From Pseudoalteromonas luteoviolacea NCIMB 1944 (GTDB lineage Bacteria; Pseudomonadota; Gammaproteobacteria; Enterobacterales; Alteromonadaceae), in NCBI RefSeq assembly GCF_001625565.1, contig NZ_AUXS01000050.1:1-64000 (forward strand): a stretch of 64,000 nt of DNA, written 5' to 3'. The notes below the pieces were generated by a model. It was not told where the DNA came from, did no database searches, and saw only the letters and a program-made list of their open reading frames with translations. The position numbers and the translations under genes were made by a program. Shown one piece after another: positions 60,967 through 64,000 of this stretch. Each line of letters opens with the position of its first letter. Within the stretch, counting starts at the first letter, position 1.

Positions 60967-63057
60967 TTAGAAGTTATAATTTAACTCTAGTGCATAGTTT
61001 CTTGGTGTACCTGGACGAACCGTGTAAAACGCCACTTTAGAGTCATATTCTTTATCAAATAAGTTGTGAATGTTTAGCTTCACACTTAAGTCATCATTAA
61101 TCTCGTACTGCGCCGAGAAACCACCTAATACATGCGAGTCTACTGGTACGTATTCAGCATTACGCTCCCCAATAAAGCCTTCTCGCTCACCGGTATAAGT
61201 GAGGTAACCACCGATCCTGAAATCTTCGAAGTCATAGAAAGTGTTAAAACTCGCAATTTTGTCAGGTACAACACGTGAAACACGACCTGAAATATAATTT
61301 GGGTTTGTCATGTCAATGTCTGAAAATGATACCGCGGCATACCACTGCTCAGTCACATAGCCCGAAATTTCAACTTCATAGCCTTCAGACTCGATACCAC
61401 TTTGCGCTTCATAGTAAATCAAAGATGTGTCTTCATGTTTACCCGCTTCTACTGGGTAGTTTTCCTGATCTATCTGGAAGTAAGCAATATCAACACTAAG
61501 CGAGTCATCTTGGTTTGAATATCTGAAGCCTAGCTCTTTGTTTTCACCAGATACCGGATCTAGTAACTTACCAGATTTATCATACGTTTGTCGCTGGTCA
61601 AAAATATCCGTGTAACTTGCGTACATCAAAAACTGTTCAGTAAATTTATATACACCGCCGTAGTATAAGCTGGTGTCTTTAAAATCAAATTCACTGGTAA
61701 TATTGCGGTTTGTGCTGCTTGAAGTGATGTCTTTGTGGTTCGCACCTAACAACACATTCAAGTTATCTAATACCTGTAAGTTGAAGGCAACACGTGCACT
61801 TTGAGACTCGATGTTCGCTTCGCGCACAGCTGGAGCATCATAGTTAAATCCCGGGTTAGCCGGTTTTGCTTGCGGTGATTCACCGGTGTGTTCAGCGATT
61901 AAATTACCAGCAGGTCTTGCCAGCGGTCGGTAAGTTGTCTGATACTCGTCAAACTCGCTATTTGCCAGCGTAAAGTTAATACTGTGCTCACGACCTAAGA
62001 AGCTAAATTGACCATTCACGCCAATTTCTGCACGATCTGATTGATATTCTACGTGCTTTTCATTGGCAAATAGTGCGTAATCACCATTTGGTTCCACATG
62101 CCACCACAGGCCAGCGTAGACTTTATCATCATCTAGGTTCGAAGTGTGGAACCTTGCCACCACATTCCAATCATCATTAATTTGATAACGAGCTTCACCC
62201 AATAGGCTATCTTGCTGGGTATCTTGCGTTGCCCAATCTGGGTAGATATTTGCTTCAATGCCTATGTCTACACGCTCACCTGTTGTAAATTGATACGGTA
62301 GGCCGTCAGAAAGCGCGCCTTGGCCGTCATCTTGGTAACTGGCAAATAAAGACACCTGCAGTGCATCAGTGATATCTGCAGAAAACGTTGTATAGAACAT
62401 GGTGCGATCGGTATTTGCACGGTCTACAAATGAATCCGCATCTTCTACCGCTGTAACGAAACGCGCTCGCATCGTACCGCTGTCATTGAGTGTGGTATTG
62501 AAGTCTGCTTCCGCGCGAAGTCTGTTCCACGAACCCACTTCCGCTGATACCGCGCCACCTGTGCCATTGTATGCACGTTTTTGCACTAGGTTTACGGTTC
62601 CTGAAGGCTGACCAACCTCTTGCAGCATACCCGTCGAACCACGGATCACTTCAACACTTTCAAACATGCTCGTGTCTAATAATGTGGTTTGGCTAGGACG
62701 GCCTGCTGCGCCCATACCGTCAATTAAGAAACGGTTCATTTCAAAGCCGCGAGAAAAAACAAAACGTTCGCGATTGCCTAGAGATGTCTCAGAGTAAACA
62801 CCTGCGCTGTGTACTAGCGCTTCACCCGCTGAATTAACATCATGGAAATCCATGAATTCACTGTCGACGATAGAAATAGATTGTGGCGTATCACCAATCG
62901 CAAGCGGCAACCCTGTTGCGCCTACATCTCTATGGTGTTTACCTACCACCTCAATATGTTCCATATTTACTTTAGCATCGTCCGCTAAAACTACTGAAGA
63001 ACTACTTGCAAGTAGTCCAATACACACCGCTTTTGCAATCGCAGAATATTGCTTCAT
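60967..63057 (-). CDS. Second TonB-dependent siderophore receptor (FhuE/FpvA type)
   Basis: The 696-residue protein has a signal peptide (AVCIGLLASSSSVVLA), a plug (about 30-170; HIEVVGKHHRDVGATGLPLAIGDTPQSISIVD, FESVEVIRGSTGMLQEVGQPSGTVNLVQKR) and a barrel ending in RNYALELNYNF. The plug wording GDTPQSISIV...RGSTGMLQ...PSGTVNLV is that of ferrichrome/coprogen/pyoverdine-type receptors, so it may take a different siderophore from the first receptor. It lacks an N-terminal signalling domain. No clear Fur box was seen upstream. AAGGGAG lies 11 bases before the ATG. Confidence 0.92.
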   Translation of the reverse strand: MKQYSAIAKAVCIGLLASSSSVVLADDAKVNMEHIEVVGKHHRDVGATGLPLAIGDTPQSISIVDSEFMDFHDVNSAGEALVHSAGVYSETSLGNRERFVFSRGFEMNRFLIDGMGAAGRPSQTTLLDTSMFESVEVIRGSTGMLQEVGQPSGTVNLVQKRAYNGTGGAVSAEVGSWNRLRAEADFNTTLNDSGTMRARFVTAVEDADSFVDRANTDRTMFYTTFSADITDALQVSLFASYQDDGQGALSDGLPYQFTTGERVDIGIEANIYPDWATQDTQQDSLLGEARYQINDDWNVVARFHTSNLDDDKVYAGLWWHVEPNGDYALFANEKHVEYQSDRAEIGVNGQFSFLGREHSINFTLANSEFDEYQTTYRPLARPAGNLIAEHTGESPQAKPANPGFNYDAPAVREANIESQSARVAFNLQVLDNLNVLLGANHKDITSSSTNRNITSEFDFKDTSLYYGGVYKFTEQFLMYASYTDIFDQRQTYDKSGKLLDPVSGENKELGFRYSNQDDSLSVDIAYFQIDQENYPVEAGKHEDTSLIYYEAQSGIESEGYEVEISGYVTEQWYAAVSFSDIDMTNPNYISGRVSRVVPDKIASFNTFYDFEDFRIGGYLTYTGEREGFIGERNAEYVPVDSHVLGGFSAQYEINDDLSVKLNIHNLFDKEYDSKVAFYTVRPGTPRNYALELNYNF

Positions 63058-63258
63058 ACGCCGCTTGACTCCCTTATCCTAGTCGAGATAAAAATTCTGA
63101 TTTACTCAAGGGCAGACGAAGCAATACTTTAAAAATTTAGCGTCTTAGTATCTTTTGCAGAGACAAAAATACCACTGTAAAAATAACTACAACAATATCA
63201 ATAATTTACCCATAAAAAATATTTATGACTATATTCATATTACTGATATTTAACAGGT

Positions 63259-63531
63259 TTACGAAAGTTGATTTATACCAAATAACAAAATAAACAACGC
63301 CGCCATCGGCGCTAAATACTTTGCTGCTAGAATCATTTGAGATTTATAATCGCCAAGCATGGTGAAGTGAAAAGCGACGCCCGCGATTACCAAGATACTG
63401 AGTAACTCGGAGACGGTTAATACGCCATGAAAGTCAAAGCCAAACAGATCCAAGCTTAACCAAATGCCGCCACGCACTAACAAAAAGCCCACCACAAAGC
63501 CAAGGATCACCCCGAAGTTGATAACCCGCAT
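63259..63531 (-). CDS. Small membrane protein (90 aa), iron-uptake neighbour
   Basis: The protein is nearly all membrane: three hydrophobic segments at about 4-26, 39-61 and 70-88. It is not recognised with certainty. Similar small membrane proteins occur beside PepSY proteins and FhuE-type receptors in iron-uptake clusters. It overlaps the upstream 102-residue gene by one base and lies 200 bases upstream of the second TonB receptor on the same strand, so an iron-linked role is inferred. Confidence 0.65.
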   Translation of the reverse strand: MRVINFGVILGFVVGFLLVRGGIWLSLDLFGFDFHGVLTVSELLSILVIAGVAFHFTMLGDYKSQMILAAKYLAPMAALFILLFGINQLS

Positions 63532-63839
63532 TACAATACCCCTCCAACCGCAGCCAAAGTCAACAAGATCAATACGGGTGCTGTGCCTCGGTGATGGCCC
63601 ATCATCACCACTAGGGGCAAACCAATGCTCACAGCGAACAACACTAAAAACACCGCAGCTATCAAGCCCATCTGAAAGTAATACAAAACGCTCAATGCGA
63701 GGATACTCGACAGCAGAATCTGTTTTGCCGAGATAACATTAAACAATCGGGCTAGACCCTCTACTTTGCCAAACGGCCAATATTTAGAATGGGCAAATAA
63801 CGCAAACCCTATCAGGGTAAAACTAAGCAAGGCGATCAT
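63531..63839 (-). CDS. Small membrane protein (102 aa), DUF3325-like
   Basis: The 102-residue protein has three to four hydrophobic segments (LLSFTLIGFALFAHSKYW; QILLSSILALSVLYYF; LIAAVFLVLFAVSIGLPLVV; VLILLTLAAVGGVL). Length, layout and place after a PepSY gene fit DUF3325 proteins of iron-uptake operons, but this is from memory of the pattern. Its start overlaps the end of the PepSY gene and its end overlaps the 90-residue gene, so the three form one translation unit. Confidence 0.65.
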   Translation of the reverse strand: MIALLSFTLIGFALFAHSKYWPFGKVEGLARLFNVISAKQILLSSILALSVLYYFQMGLIAAVFLVLFAVSIGLPLVVMMGHHRGTAPVLILLTLAAVGGVL

Positions 63840-64000
63840 TTACTGGCTCCAATTCAATTGTGCGTTTTTTCACTTTGTCGGTCACTCTTACCACAACCGT
63901 TGCCATGCCAAAGCTCAAACCAGCAAGAGCGACAAAAGCAATGTGCACCGTGATAAGGTCCCGAGCGACAAAGCTATAGAGCTCATGGCCAAGCACCAAT
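63823..64000 (-). CDS. PepSY-type membrane protein, C-terminal part (cut by window edge)
   Basis: An open minus-strand frame enters from the window end and stops at TAG (63823-63825). The visible 58 residues include HELYSFVARDLITVHIAFVAL and a TM segment, then a charged cytoplasmic tail ending VNDRLA. This is how PepSY-associated TM iron-uptake proteins end. The stop lies 17 bases inside the 102-residue gene (overlap). The identity rests on this end and on the neighbours, so it is provisional. Confidence 0.55.
   Translation of the reverse strand, partial: LVLGHELYSFVARDLITVHIAFVALAGLSFGMATVVVRVTDKVKKRTIELEPVNDRLA

Noticed and set aside
1..64000. Insertion sequences, prophage, CRISPR array or genomic island borders
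   Set aside because: No transposase, integrase or cas gene, no regular direct-repeat array and no tRNA-flanked junction was seen.

Overview
The window looks like chromosomal DNA of a marine gammaproteobacterium of the Alteromonadales, most likely Pseudoalteromonas. This rests on the sequences and order of the ribosomal and RNA polymerase genes (tuf-fusA-rpsG-rpsL and rpoCB-rplLJAK-nusG-secE-tRNA-Trp on one strand), moderate to low GC, and several families typical of that group (DUF2959 lipoprotein, probable DUF3103 protein, secreted EndA nucleases, stand-alone cysD/cysN/cysC). The genus is an inference from gene content. I saw no insertion sequence, prophage, CRISPR array or rRNA operon.

Region 1 (1-15,950, minus strand) is the translation/transcription core: the start of tuf, the str operon (rpsL, rpsG, fusA), rpoBC, rplKAJL, nusG, secE and tRNA-Trp. 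Several control elements can be read directly: a consensus promoter before rpsL, a probable L10 leader before rplJ, terminators after rpoC and nusG, and an rplK promoter lying inside the nusG terminator hairpin. Region 2 (16,187-24,269) has deoC and then a plus-strand sulfate-activation operon: cysG, cysD, cysN, an SLC13/RCK transporter, cysC, cysQ. The reductive half (cysJ-cysI-cysH, 37,348-41,723, minus) lies 13 kb away, and both operons carry the same 11-base LysR-type motif about 110-135 bases upstream of the first start codon.

Region 3 (24,443-37,161) is a mixed block of envelope, lipid and RNA-quality genes: pldA, a YiiD-like GNAT-thioesterase, a spermidine-synthase-like protein, the yihY-pip-dtd operon, a DUF2959 lipoprotein, and an S4 protein-thioesterase-FAD oxidoreductase operon. 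It also holds a head-to-head pair of a CHASE-PAS-GGDEF-EAL protein and an orphan iron-binding periplasmic protein, which share a 30-base intergenic gap containing a Fur-like box. Region 4 (41,994-49,564) encodes mostly secreted or envelope proteins: two EndA-type nucleases (one with accessory domains), a probable DUF3103 protein, a PepSY membrane protein, and an S41 protease lipoprotein translationally coupled to a small lipoprotein.

Region 5 (49,654-64,000) is a catecholate siderophore locus: an EntD-type phosphopantetheinyl transferase, a TonB receptor under a near-perfect Fur box, a PvdE-type ABC exporter, then entC-entE-entB, a free-standing condensation domain (VibH/EntF-C type) and entA, followed by a second TonB receptor and small membrane proteins of the PepSY/iron-uptake type. 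No amino-acid-activating NRPS module is present. The genes therefore predict 2,3-dihydroxybenzoate loaded on EntB and transferred by the lone condensation enzyme to a soluble amine, giving a small catechol-amine siderophore. This is the best candidate in the window for an undescribed system.
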